Shown piece after piece: positions 44,543-54,734 of a DNA stretch of 64,000 nt; position 1 is the stretch's first letter; each line of letters opens with the position of its first letter. The stretch comes from Lantana camara (Eukaryota > Streptophyta > Magnoliopsida > Lamiales > Verbenaceae): positions 51,055,001 to 51,119,000 of the forward strand of contig CM074856.1 of the NCBI GenBank assembly GCA_037501455.1, read 5' to 3'. The position numbers and the translations under genes are program-made. The notes under the pieces were generated by a model. The model saw only the letters and a list, made by a program, of their open reading frames with translations, was not told where the DNA came from and searched no databases.

Positions 44543-45237
44543 CCTGTTTGCGTTGTTCAGAAACAAATTTCAGCTACTGATTGTGGTGGTTTATATCTTC
44601 ATCAAAGCGTAATTCGCCTGCTTCTTCCCTTCTATCTCTGTCAGGCTTGATCTTCGTACGAAATATATCGCATCTCTTATGCTTAGATTCTTGCTCACAA
44701 CGTTCTTGACAAATTTCCCCAGAGAGCTGCGAGAAGCCACTTCAGTTATCGTCGGAATCAAGAATCGAAATCAAGAATCTGTGCAGGTTGATCATCCCAT
44801 TGCTCTACTTTTGTTTCTGCCAAACTTCACCTATTCGGAAAAGTTTTGAATTCAATCTGCCGGCTCCGGGTGGCTTCAGCAACCGTCCCTCTTTATTGTC
44901 TGCACTTCATTTGCTTCTGACAATATGATACAGGAGAAAGCATAGAATTCCCTCCCCGCATGGCTGCACCTTTTTTTTTCTTTCAATATATAAACCAAGT
45001 GGAATTTTAGTTCATCAGACTTGATTTTGTTTCGTCTTGTTTCTTTTATTTTGTTGGATGTATTCTTTACACAGAATATATTGTTGCTATTTTGTTCAAA
45101 CTCAAACTCACAAAGTTGTTTGATGATTTCTTCACAGAAACCGCTTGAAGAAGAGTTCCAGTCTTATAAAGGCATCCATCGAAATCAGCGAAGCGATTCG
45201 GCACAGGTTTCCCTCTTCTCTACTCTCTACTTACGGC

Positions 45238-45555
45238 ATCGGCACCTATCGAAAGCAGACTTCGTCATCTAGATTCTCTCCATCTCCAAGCTTGCTCCTC
45301 TGACAATGCCATCGGCATCTATCGAAAGCAGACTTCGTCATCTAGATTCTCTCCATCTCCAAGCTTGCTCATCTGATAACGGCATCGGCATCTATCGAAA
45401 GCAGACTTCGTCATCTAGATTCTCTCCATCTCCAAGCTTGCTCCTCTGATAACGGCATCGGCATCTATCCAAAGCAGACTTCGTCATCTAGCTCCTCTCC
45501 ACCTCCAAGCTTGCTTATCTGATAACGGCATCGACACCTATCGAAAGCAGGAGTC
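45238..45555 (+). repeat. 73-bp tandem array, four units plus a partial
   Basis: Units starting ATCGGCA(T/C)CTATCGAAAGC begin at 45238, 45311, 45384, 45457 and 45530, exactly 73 bp apart. Each contains AGACTTCGTCATCTAG and CTCCAAGCTTGCT. It lies in the leader of the antisense gene, which is also the 3-prime untranslated zone of the retrotransposon. Confidence 0.95.
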
Positions 45556-46131
45556 GACACAGATTTCCCTTCTTCTATAACCACAGCTTCACTCTGCTCT
45601 TGAAATTCTTGGAGTAAACGTATGCATATGCGCCTCTCCACCCCTTTTTTTTTTTGATGGTTGATTTTTTATGGCACACAACAGAGCATGGAATTTAAGA
45701 AACATTCCCCGGCTGCAGTTCTGCTTTCCCCAGGACTTGATTTCTTTTTTCCTTTTCTTGCTTTACTTTGTCATATATTGAAAGAATGAGTTTCATATTC
45801 TTTCTGGCCTTACAGGTTAAAGAAAGCAAAGTAAGTTATGAAGTGCAACTAAGCTGCATGTGGCATGCATCCTTTCGAAAAGAAGAATATTTTAATGGTT
45901 TAATTTTGACATGCTCGAATATTCAAAGCATTATTAATCTCTTTTGATTGCTTTCATCCATCATCACACGAGACAAAGCAATTGTAGAGCGTGACATTTG
46001 TTGATTTAAAGTTCTCCAAAAATCAAACTTTTCCTTCCTTCTTTATTTTTTTAAATTAATTTATGGAGATGATTTGTTGATCTCGAACAATTTTGGTCTT
46101 GATTCTTTGTAGGTAATTCAAATCTCTCAAG

Positions 46132-49100
46132 ATGTTTATCGAGTATCACGTCAAACCTTCTCCAAGCATCGTCATCAGCCGCAATGCGGACAACGTTAAA
46201 GTCAAACCTACTTCCTTGCCCGTCCACAAGTCTGCTATTGATCTTCTCTCTTCTGAGCCTATTGATTCTACACTGCATACCGCCTACTGGTCAGAAGAGA
46301 TCACTACAGAACTATATGATGATCACATCGATGAATTCTTTCGTTCGTCGGCCCTCTTATTGAAATCTTCTCTACATGGTGTTGACAACTCGATAATGGG
46401 CTTCTCACTTCCGAATCGGCATCTCGTCACCAAAGGAACTTCTTGGAAGATTCCTTCTTCAAAGTTTGGTGAAGTATCCTTCCACGCCGGCTACTGGGAA
46501 TGGACAGAACACATCTTGGCCTTCTTCGAACATCGTCTCGTTCAAGCAAACATCTACGCGGCCATTCATGCTTCACTCTTCACGTATGTCGTCGACAAGA
46601 ACGTCCTTCAGGCATTCTTCGAGTTATGGCATCCTTCGACGAATACTCTGCATACGGCTGTTGGGGAATTGTCAATCTCTCTATGGGATCTTCGTGGAAT
46701 TTCCGGCTTGCCCATACTTGGAGATTTCTACGACGAGGCAATCCCTTCAGCTTATGAACTTCTTGGCGATCAGGCCCGTAGTTCCACCTCTTCGCGAAAC
46801 GACTCTGCTCTTCCACGTTGCTGTAAGTACTTGTTCTTGGCTTATCACATGTTGCCTAAGACTTCTGATGGCGTACTGATTTCAGATTGGATAAACTTCT
46901 GGTTCAAGGAAACGGCTAGATATGCCCCTCCTCCTTCGCGGTCTACAAAAAAGAGGACCAACTAGCCACGATTTTCTCGGAATCCTTGCGGAAGTATCGA
47001 CGCGTCTCTTCTACCTCGTGCCAACTACCACGCTGATCCATTCACGATCTTGGGAATCGAAGAGAATGCAAAAGATGACACTTTTCTTGCTGCTTTCCTT
47101 GCCTGCTGGCTTTGCAGTTTTGTTCTTCCTCATGGACAAGTCAACCGAGTTCGTGCTACTGTCTTCAAAGTTGCTAGTCAGATGGCTCGTGGACGTCTTT
47201 TTTCCCTCGCCATACCTGTGTTAACAAGCATTTATCGCGGTCTAAGGGATATATCTACTTCGCCAAATTTGACCGAGTCTACAGTTGTCTTCCCTATTCA
47301 TTATCTTTATAGTTGGATAGCGCGATACTTCGACACTCACTTTACTTCCAACATTGAACAACAAAGCGGGGACAAGGTAAAATGTGCTTCGATGGTAAGA
47401 CATTCGGGAGAAAAGATGGCTAAGTCTTTTGAAATTCAGCCGGCACGTGATTTATTCCATAGCATCAGCTCGTCAGACCTTCGAAACTTACATCCCAAAC
47501 ATCAAGATAAGGAAGTGCTGATGGATCGTACTTGTTTCTCCCTCACCCTCAAGGGTATTTTCATATCTCTACGATCTAGCTACTTGACTTTTCGGTGTGG
47601 GAATGAACACCTTGTTGAAGCATACAGTCCTCATCGATTCAGCCGTCAACACGGCCTTTGTCAACACATTCCGGGTCGCTTGAAGAAAGAAATCTTAACC
47701 TGCGAATTATCTGCACTTGTTCGACTTTGGCGCTCATGCACTTTTCTGAACTCGTCATCCACAGTAGTTCTGCCGGGAAAACATGATGTTTCGTCGTTGG
47801 CCACGAAAGAGTACACAATTTGGTGGAGAGCAACTTGGGACGCTACTCATAGAAACAACACCAAGATTGTCTTAAAGCTTCCTCAGAATAACACGAAGCC
47901 AAACTCTACAATGCCGAAACAACATAAAGGCAATTCTTCTAAGGCTGCGCAACCAAACGATGATCATGAACCTGTTGCAAAGAAGCTAACTTCCCATTCG
48001 AAGGTTTCTCATGACTCTATTCTCCCAGCAGAGAAAGAAGATAGTTCGACTGGGGATGCTTATCAAGTAGTTGAGAGGCCCAAGAAACGAATGACTTTAC
48101 TCTGCGCATCTTCCTCGAAACACGAGATAGCCAAGGAAGGCAATGAAGTCATCTCTGCCCTTTCTTGTTCAGCTGAAGATTCCGACAGCCAACGCCAACT
48201 TAAGAAGAAGCAGAAGGTGTTCAATTTAGACAACATTACTGTTGATTCTAACTTTTTTGCAGATTGCCCAAGTTCTAATCTATCGTTGGCTGAATTAACA
48301 CTCTATGTATATATCGGCTGAAAATACTTTTTTTTTTTTTTTAAATTGTTAATATTTTCTTTGATCATTTACTCACATCAATTATAACATCTTTCTTGCA
48401 GCTTTCACAACTTAAGGACGGGGTTCGAACAACTTCTGAGCAGAGTGGTGATTCCGTAAATGAGCTCACCCCTTTCGACTTGTCAAAAGTGGATTCTTCT
48501 CATCCTCCGAACGGTGAAGCTAAAGCAGTCAGAGGAGATAGTGAACAGCCAAGAATCACTCTACCCAAATTGATGCCTAAAGCGCGCCCGACAGAAGTAC
48601 TTGAAACATCTAGAAAGGCATCTAAAGTTCCACATCGCCCTTCTATGGCTCCCGAACCGTCTCTGTTTTGCCCCCAAGCTCTTTATGGTGAAGCCGAGAA
48701 AATGTTGGTCAACTTCCTTTGGAAGAGTATTCGGGACAAGATTGAAAGAACTCCCTTTGAGACGCTCTCGAAGATAGAATCCGATATACGAGCTGTTTTT
48801 GGCAAGATGAAGGATTACATGAGAGATCCATCACCTTTGGAGAATCGCCTGAAGGAATTTCTTGAGAATGCTTCAAACTTCGCAAGTGTCAAGCAGAACT
48901 CCATCCACAGGCTAACACAAGAGGCTCATGAACAATCTCTCTCTCTTGCTTTACAAAGTCTTGACGAAGCTGAGGCACAGAAACATAAGTCTGCTGGAAT
49001 AGTGGAAAATTTGAGGGCGGAACTTCGTCAAGCAGAAGAGAACTTAGCCAAAATGCAAGCTGACGTGGATGCTCGTCGAGAGGCTCTTTTGAAACTTCAA

Positions 49101-49205
49101 GATGCCCCTTATATGACCGAAAAGGAAAATGAAGCCCTTAAGAAGATGGAGGAGCTACTTGAAGAAACTCGTCAGAATTTGATAGACTTTGATGTTTTCT
49201 CATAG
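46132..49205 (+). pseudogene. Antisense accessory gene: plant mobile domain (PMD) protein, one premature stop
   Basis: ATG at 46132 opens 725 codons to a donor at 48306/48307 (TAT/GTATAT), then an intron of 95 bp to TTGCAG, and a second exon 48402-49205; the splice is in frame, giving about 992 codons. One TAG at 46963-46965 interrupts exon 1, with the same frame continuing (PRFSRNPCGSIDASLL). The mobile domain is clear: KFGEVSFHAGYWEWTEHIL at about residues 112-130 and the signature WDLRGISGLPILGDFYDE at 185-202. PMD occurs in plant transposon proteins and in host MAIN/MAIL proteins. The rest is charged and low-complexity, and the last 120 residues form a likely coiled coil (AELRQAEENLAKMQADV). 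It is transcribed opposite to gag-pol. Its role in the element is unknown. Confidence 0.85.
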
Positions 49206-49908
49206 ATAGCTTAGAGTAGTTGATTGTTCTCCTTCGGTTGCTTAGCTTTAGGACTTTTCTTCTTTGTCCCTTTTTTTTTTTTTCTTGATGATGTCATGAA
49301 CTTTACTACTTTAGAGATTGCTTAATAAAAGTTAACTTTTTTTTTTTTTTATCTCGCAACTCTTCGAGTAGTTCCCCTTTTCTTTAATGCCATTATAACA
49401 AATTATATATTTGCATATATACATAATTCATTATCACATGAAAGAATCAAAATCAAATAAACTAACTTTGTCTCCAATACATAACTTTATATGACTTTTT
49501 TTTTTTTTTTTTTTTTATACTTAGTTTTCATGAAGAATTGTCAATTCAACATAAAACCAACATAAAGTCATGATAAAGTTGTGACTGAACTTAGAAAAAT
49601 CTAAGCTGCCTACGTACCCTAATGAAAGGGATCAAGTCATAACGTAGTTCAAAGAAAACTTCTTTGGAGAAGATTTAGGAGGGCCGTTCACAGTTTATAC
49701 TCATGCGGGCCAGGAGTATTCAAAGTTTAACCACCCTGAACAAGAGTGGGGAATTTCTATTTTAGCCACACGAAATACCATCAGTGGAGTAAGTCAGCAG
49801 TTTATCCACATACATTACAATTGGTGGTTACCGTACATAGTTTATACTCATATGGGTCAGGAGTTGACATGCAGTTTAGGCTCGTGCGTCGAGGAGCATC
49901 ATGCTTCA
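49206..49908. other. Non-coding spacer between the convergent accessory gene and integrase
   Basis: Contains poly(T) runs and an AATAAA-like signal (TTAATAAAAG near 49322) suitable for ending the plus-strand transcript. No gene is visible. Confidence 0.55.
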
Positions 49909-51155
49909 TTATGCATAGTATTTCTTCAAAAATTTGCCATTTATCGGTCCGATGCGCAAGCCATCTTTGTCGACCAACTTGTAGGCGCCATTTGTGTATA
50001 CTTCTTTCACCACATGTGGACCATCCCATTTTGACATGAACTTACTTCCCATACGCTGAGTGATGGTGATAGGTCTTCTCACCGCTAAGACTAAGTCTCC
50101 AACTTGAAATGACCGTGGACGCACTTTTCTGTTGAACGCCCTCGTCATTCGAGCTTGATAACATTCAAGCTGTTGTTACGCTGCGAATCTTTTCTCATCT
50201 AATGTTTCTAACTCTTCAAGCCTCAGACGAGCGTTTTCTTCAGGAGTTAGTCCTTCTTGAATCGCGATACGAAGTGATGGAATTTGGCTTTCTAAGGGGA
50301 GCACGGCTTCAACTCCATAAACTAGTGAATACGGAGTAGCTTGAGTTGCAGTACGATGCGTCGTTCGATACGCCCATAATGCTTCCCCTACTCTTTCATG
50401 CCAGTCCTTTTTTGACTTAGACACCACTTTCTTTAGAAGATTACACAATGTTTTGTTAAACGCCTCCGCCAAACCATTTGCAGCCGCGTTGTACATCTAT
50501 GAATTGTGTTGTCTGAAGCCGAATTGCACGCAGAGCTTATCCATCAGCTTGTTGTAGAAAGGTTTCCCATTATCAGTGATGATGTATCGAGGCACCCCGT
50601 ACCTGAAGATTAAATTACTTCTTATGATTTCAACCACCGTTTCCTTCTTTACTTCTCTAAGGGGTACCGCTTCCGCCCATTTCGAGAAGTAATCAGTGGC
50701 TGCCAATATGTAAGAATGACCACCCGACGACTTAGGAGTGATTGGCCCTACCACGTCAAGTCCCCAAGCATCGAACGGCCAAGAAGCCACAGTCGGATGT
50801 AGAGGTTCGGGCGGTTGGTGTATCAGATTAGCATGTATTTGGCAAGCTTCGCATTTTCTCGCATAGTCCAAACAATCCTTGATCATAGTTGGCCAGTAAT
50901 ATCCCATCCTCTTTATTCTGAAATGCAATTTCGGGCCCGATTGATGAGCCCCACATACTCCCGAGTGTGCCTCCGTCAAAGTTTCGATTATTTCATCACC
51001 GTTCAAGCAACGTTGGTAAGTCCCTTCATATGATCGTCGATACAAAGTATCCTTGTATAGCAAAAAACGAGAAGACCTCCTACGTACTTCTGTTTTATGT
51101 CGAGGATCAGACGGTAGCTTTCCATGTCTCAGATAGTCGACTATCGGAGTTCTCA
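49909..51155 (-). pseudogene. Tat integrase, frameshift and two stops
   Basis: It follows pol directly. The pol frame meets TGA at 51153-51155 where the sequence shifts by one base; the integrase then reads RTPIVDYLRHGKLP. Visible parts: the zinc-binding-type region (HSGVCGAHQSG ... CEACQIHANLIHQ), the catalytic core (WGLDVVGPITP, ATDYFSKWAEAVPL, TDNGKPFYN, with the Asp residues present), the ANGLAEAFNKTL helix, and the C-terminal VGDLVLAVRRP ... WDGPHVVKEV. In-frame stops lie at 50497-50499 (TAG) and 50176-50178 (TAA). No chromodomain is seen, as expected for Tat. The normal role is insertion of the cDNA; this copy should not make active enzyme. Confidence 0.9.
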
Positions 51156-54100
51156 ATCATTCTCATCATTTACCGCGATTGAAATAACGCTTACGTTCTC
51201 TGTGTTGAACTTTTCCAGTGAGGGCACAACCCATCGGCTACACACGGGTACACTTGTCGTTTCACCTTTCGATAGGGCCATGGCGGTGGCCAAGTTAGCC
51301 AAAGCATCCGCCAACTTGTTTTCCTCCCTTGGAATGTGACTTAGGACAATATTTTCAAACTTTGTCATCAAATCAGAAGCTTGTTGATAGTATGGAACCA
51401 AGTCTTCCTTCCTGACTTCATACTCGTTTCGAAGTTGGTTGACTATCAATTTGGAGTCACCGTACACTTCTATATTTAAAATCCCGATTTCTAATGCCAT
51501 TTGGAGACCGATGATCAGAGCTTGGTATTCGGCCACATTGTTTGAGCATAATTCTCCTAATACGAAAGAGTATGTTAGCACCAATCTTTCAGGTGAAACG
51601 AACACCACTCCTGCACCTGCTCCATCGAACCGGGCCGATCCATCAAAGAACATCATCCACACTAGCGATGGTTCAACGAAGAAGACTTCTTCATCCGGGA
51701 GGTCATCTGACAGTTCCCAATCAGCTGGAACCGGGTGATCTGCTAAGAAATTAGCAAGCGCTTGACCTTTCACTGCTTTCTGCGATACATAAACTATCTC
51801 GTATTGGTTAAATATGATGGACCACTTAGCCAATCTTCCGGATAACACGGGTTTAGACATCACATATTTAACTGGGTCGGCTCGAGATATGAGTCTTATG
51901 GAGTAAGCCTCGAAGTAGTGTTTCAACTTCTTAATCGCATAAAACAACGCCAAACAGATCTTCTCAACAGGCGAGTACTTCAACTCATTTTCTGTCAAAG
52001 ATCTACTAAGATAGTATAGTGCCCTTTCCTTTCCTTCATCATTTTCTTGTGCCATTAGAGCACCAATTGACCTCTCTTGGGCGGCGATATACAAGATAAG
52101 CGGTTTTCCAGGTGTCGGAGCTCCTAAAACAGGCGGATTTGACAGATGTTTCTTGATACTCTCGAATGCATTTTGACACACTCGGTCCCATTCAAAAGTA
52201 GAGCCTTTCTTCATGAGATGACTAAAAGGTTGACATCTTCCAGCCAAATTTGATATGAACCTTCTAATGAACGCCAAGTTGCCTTGTAGACTCCGCAGTT
52301 GTTTGAGATTTCTGGGCGGGGGCATTTTCTGAATGGCGTTAATTTTTGCAGGGTCGACCTCGATTCCACGATGGCGAACTATGAAACCGAGAAATTTTCC
52401 GGAAGTGACTCCAAACGCGCATTTCAAAGGATTCATCTTCAAATTGTATTTTCGCAGTCGATCAAACACAACTTGTAGATCCGCTATATGATTTTTCTTT
52501 TCCTTAGTTTTAACTACAAGGTCATCGACATAGCATTCCACGTTTTTATGCAACATGTCATCGAAGATATTCTGCATAGCTCGTTGATAAGTAGCACCTG
52601 CATTCTTTAATCCAAACGGCATAACTTTATAGCAGTATATGCCTTTAGGAGTGCGAAACGCTGTACATTCCTCATCTTGTGGGGACATTCTGATTTGGTT
52701 GTACCCCGATGACCCATCCATGAAAGACAAAGCTTCGTGGCCTGTAGTGGCATCAACCATAAGTTCTATGATTGGCAGCGGGAAGTCGTCCTTTGGGCAA
52801 GCTTTGTTCAAGTCTCGAAAATCCATGCATACGCGAATCTGGCCATTCTTCTTCTTGACCGGGACAATGCTGGAGATCCAAGTGGGGTATTTCACTTCTC
52901 TAATGAACCCAGCATCGATAAGCTTGTTGACTTCGGCTTCAATTAGAGGGACTAACTCTGGGCGACATACACGTTGTGATTGCTTCACTGGCCGAGCTCC
53001 GTGCTTTATGCCAAGGCGATGAGTCGCGATTTTCGGATCTAACCCGGGCATTTCTTTGTATGTCCAAGCGAAGACGTCTTTGTATTCCTTTAACAAACTT
53101 ATGTACCGAGTTATTTCTTCAGGGTCAAGAAGTGCACTCACAAACGTTGGCCGAGGCTCGTCTATCGTACCGAGGTTGACTTCTCGTAACTCGTCTACGG
53201 TGGCTTGCACTCCATCTTCAAGTTGTGGAGGCGCATCTTGGACTTCATCATCCGTGATTTCAGAGTCACAATCTTCATGAATCGTGACATGATTGCATGT
53301 TCTTATGGTGACAGGCCCTTCCATTGTGATAAGCAAAGTAGAAGATGTGCCCCCAATCGAGAAATGGAGAGTTTGATTTTCTCCAGTCGTACTTGGCGAT
53401 TTTGTGGACTCTTCGCGGGCTATGTTTCCATCAGCACATGCGCTTTCACCGAGACGATCGAACACCGAGCGATGTCTTGATGCATACTTGTTCTCTGAAG
53501 CTTCGTGATACTTAGGCCCGAGTCTCTTGAACACGGAAGGACGTTTCATGGGAGTACCAAGCCTATCAAACACCGATACGCGTTTATTCTTTTGATCGCT
53601 TTCGTTTTTCGTGGCGGAGATGTGTTGCACATTCACACGTTTATCTTTTCGAGAGACACGTATTCTTACCGGTTCTGTATGAACATATCCCACGCTGGTC
53701 TTAGGCTGATTAACACGAAGTCCCTTTTCTTTCAGCTTGAGTTGTGCTTCCGTGAGGCCGTGAATCTTTTCACCAGTTAATTCTGGTCTTAGGCTGCCTA
53801 AGGCCGACGGGGTAGAAAAGTCATATCCTGATCTCTCTAAAAGTGTGTAAGCTTTCGGATCGAATACTCCTTCTAGCTTTTCAGGCCGCACTTCCGAAGA
53901 TGGTGAATTTGCAGACTTCAAGTTGATGATGGGCATTATCAAGTCTGATTTCAAAGTTTCGAGACCGTTAAGGAATTTCACTTTTTGTCGTTCATCACGA
54001 GTTTCGCATGTGAGTTTGTTTTCCTCATCGCAGACTTTGTGCTTTTCACTTGAAGATTCTACAGGAACTTCAATGGGTATATCCTCTTTCACGAATTCGG

Positions 54101-54734
54101 GACCCAGGTAGAGCTTAGCATCAGCAAAGTGAGATTCAGCCTCGGTAAAGGGCTTCACATCCGCGTCTACTTTCACGACCTCCCCGTTCTTTAAATATTT
54201 GAAGCATTGGTGGAGGGTAGAGGGAACGATGCCGTTTTCATGGAGCCACGGCCTTCCTAACAGTAGATTGTAGGAGGTTCTAGCATCGATTACGTGAAGC
54301 AAGGTGCTAGCCTTTAGTTCCCCGATGTGAAGTTCTGTCCGGAGCATCCCCATTGCACGTTGGCCCCCTTGGTTGAATCCTTGGATGGTTAGGCGACTTT
54401 GAGATAACTCATCAATGGAGATTCCTAGCTTCTTCATGGTAAACTTTGGCATGATGTTAACAGCCGAACCTCCGTCGATCAATATGCGATTTACCTTTTG
54501 TTCATGCATAAACCCTGAGACGAATAGTGGTCGATTGTGTGGTTTTGGTCCTAACAACAAATCTTCGTCCGTGAAGTTGATTGCAGCGCTGGTAACATGA
54601 CAAGCAACATTATGGAGAGTTTCTTCTTCACTGGAGGCCGGATTCATATTTTCCACTTTTGATCCAAAGTACTTCTTTGGAAAAAAGTCACCTAAAGTCA
54701 CTGGCTTCCAGTAGTAACTGTTTGAAGCCCCTTT
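51153..54734 (-). CDS. Tat Pol: protease, reverse transcriptase, dual RNase H
   Basis: An open frame of nearly 1,200 codons lies directly after the Gag stop and in the same frame; the first in-frame GTG is at 54701. Counting from there: retroviral-type protease with ILIDGGSAVNIM (active Asp about 76) and LLLGRPWL; three repeats of the S/P-V-F-D/K-R-L-G motif at about 375-417, a linker motif of unknown role; RT at about 575-775 with VCMDFRDLN, FMDGSSGYNQI, MPFGLKNAGATYQR and YVDD (723-726); first RNase H region about 830-985; second RNase H about 1015-1140 with FFDGSA, NNVAEYQALI, YGDSKL and NKLADALA. A doubled RNase H is diagnostic of the Tat lineage. No start codon of its own is evident, so expression probably depends on Gag. 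Confidence 0.93.
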   Translation of the reverse strand, partial: KGASNSYYWKPVTLGDFFPKKYFGSKVENMNPASSEEETLHNVACHVTSAAINFTDEDLLLGPKPHNRPLFVSGFMHEQKVNRILIDGGSAVNIMPKFTMKKLGISIDELSQSRLTIQGFNQGGQRAMGMLRTELHIGELKASTLLHVIDARTSYNLLLGRPWLHENGIVPSTLHQCFKYLKNGEVVKVDADVKPFTEAESHFADAKLYLGPEFVKEDIPIEVPVESSSEKHKVCDEENKLTCETRDERQKVKFLNGLETLKSDLIMPIINLKSANSPSSEVRPEKLEGVFDPKAYTLLERSGYDFSTPSALGSLRPELTGEKIHGLTEAQLKLKEKGLRVNQPKTSVGYVHTEPVRIRVSRKDKRVNVQHISATKNESDQKNKRVSVFDRLGTPMKRPSVFKRLGPKYHEASENKYASRHRSVFDRLGESACADGNIAREESTKSPSTTGENQTLHFSIGGTSSTLLITMEGPVTIRTCNHVTIHEDCDSEITDDEVQDAPPQLEDGVQATVDELREVNLGTIDEPRPTFVSALLDPEEITRYISLLKEYKDVFAWTYKEMPGLDPKIATHRLGIKHGARPVKQSQRVCRPELVPLIEAEVNKLIDAGFIREVKYPTWISSIVPVKKKNGQIRVCMDFRDLNKACPKDDFPLPIIELMVDATTGHEALSFMDGSSGYNQIRMSPQDEECTAFRTPKGIYCYKVMPFGLKNAGATYQRAMQNIFDDMLHKNVECYVDDLVVKTKEKKNHIADLQVVFDRLRKYNLKMNPLKCAFGVTSGKFLGFIVRHRGIEVDPAKINAIQKMPPPRNLKQLRSLQGNLAFIRRFISNLAGRCQPFSHLMKKGSTFEWDRVCQNAFESIKKHLSNPPVLGAPTPGKPLILYIAAQERSIGALMAQENDEGKERALYYLSRSLTENELKYSPVEKICLALFYAIKKLKHYFEAYSIRLISRADPVKYVMSKPVLSGRLAKWSIIFNQYEIVYVSQKAVKGQALANFLADHPVPADWELSDDLPDEEVFFVEPSLVWMMFFDGSARFDGAGAGVVFVSPERLVLTYSFVLGELCSNNVAEYQALIIGLQMALEIGILNIEVYGDSKLIVNQLRNEYEVRKEDLVPYYQQASDLMTKFENIVLSHIPREENKLADALANLATAMALSKGETTSVPVCSRWVVPSLEKFNTENVSVISIAVNDEND

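Noticed and set aside
45238..45555. CRISPR-like array
   Set aside because: Head-to-tail 73-bp tandem repeats without distinct spacers, inside a plant retrotransposon.
46466..46879. Alternative frames inside the PMD gene
   Set aside because: They overlap the mobile-domain frame, which alone has conserved motifs.
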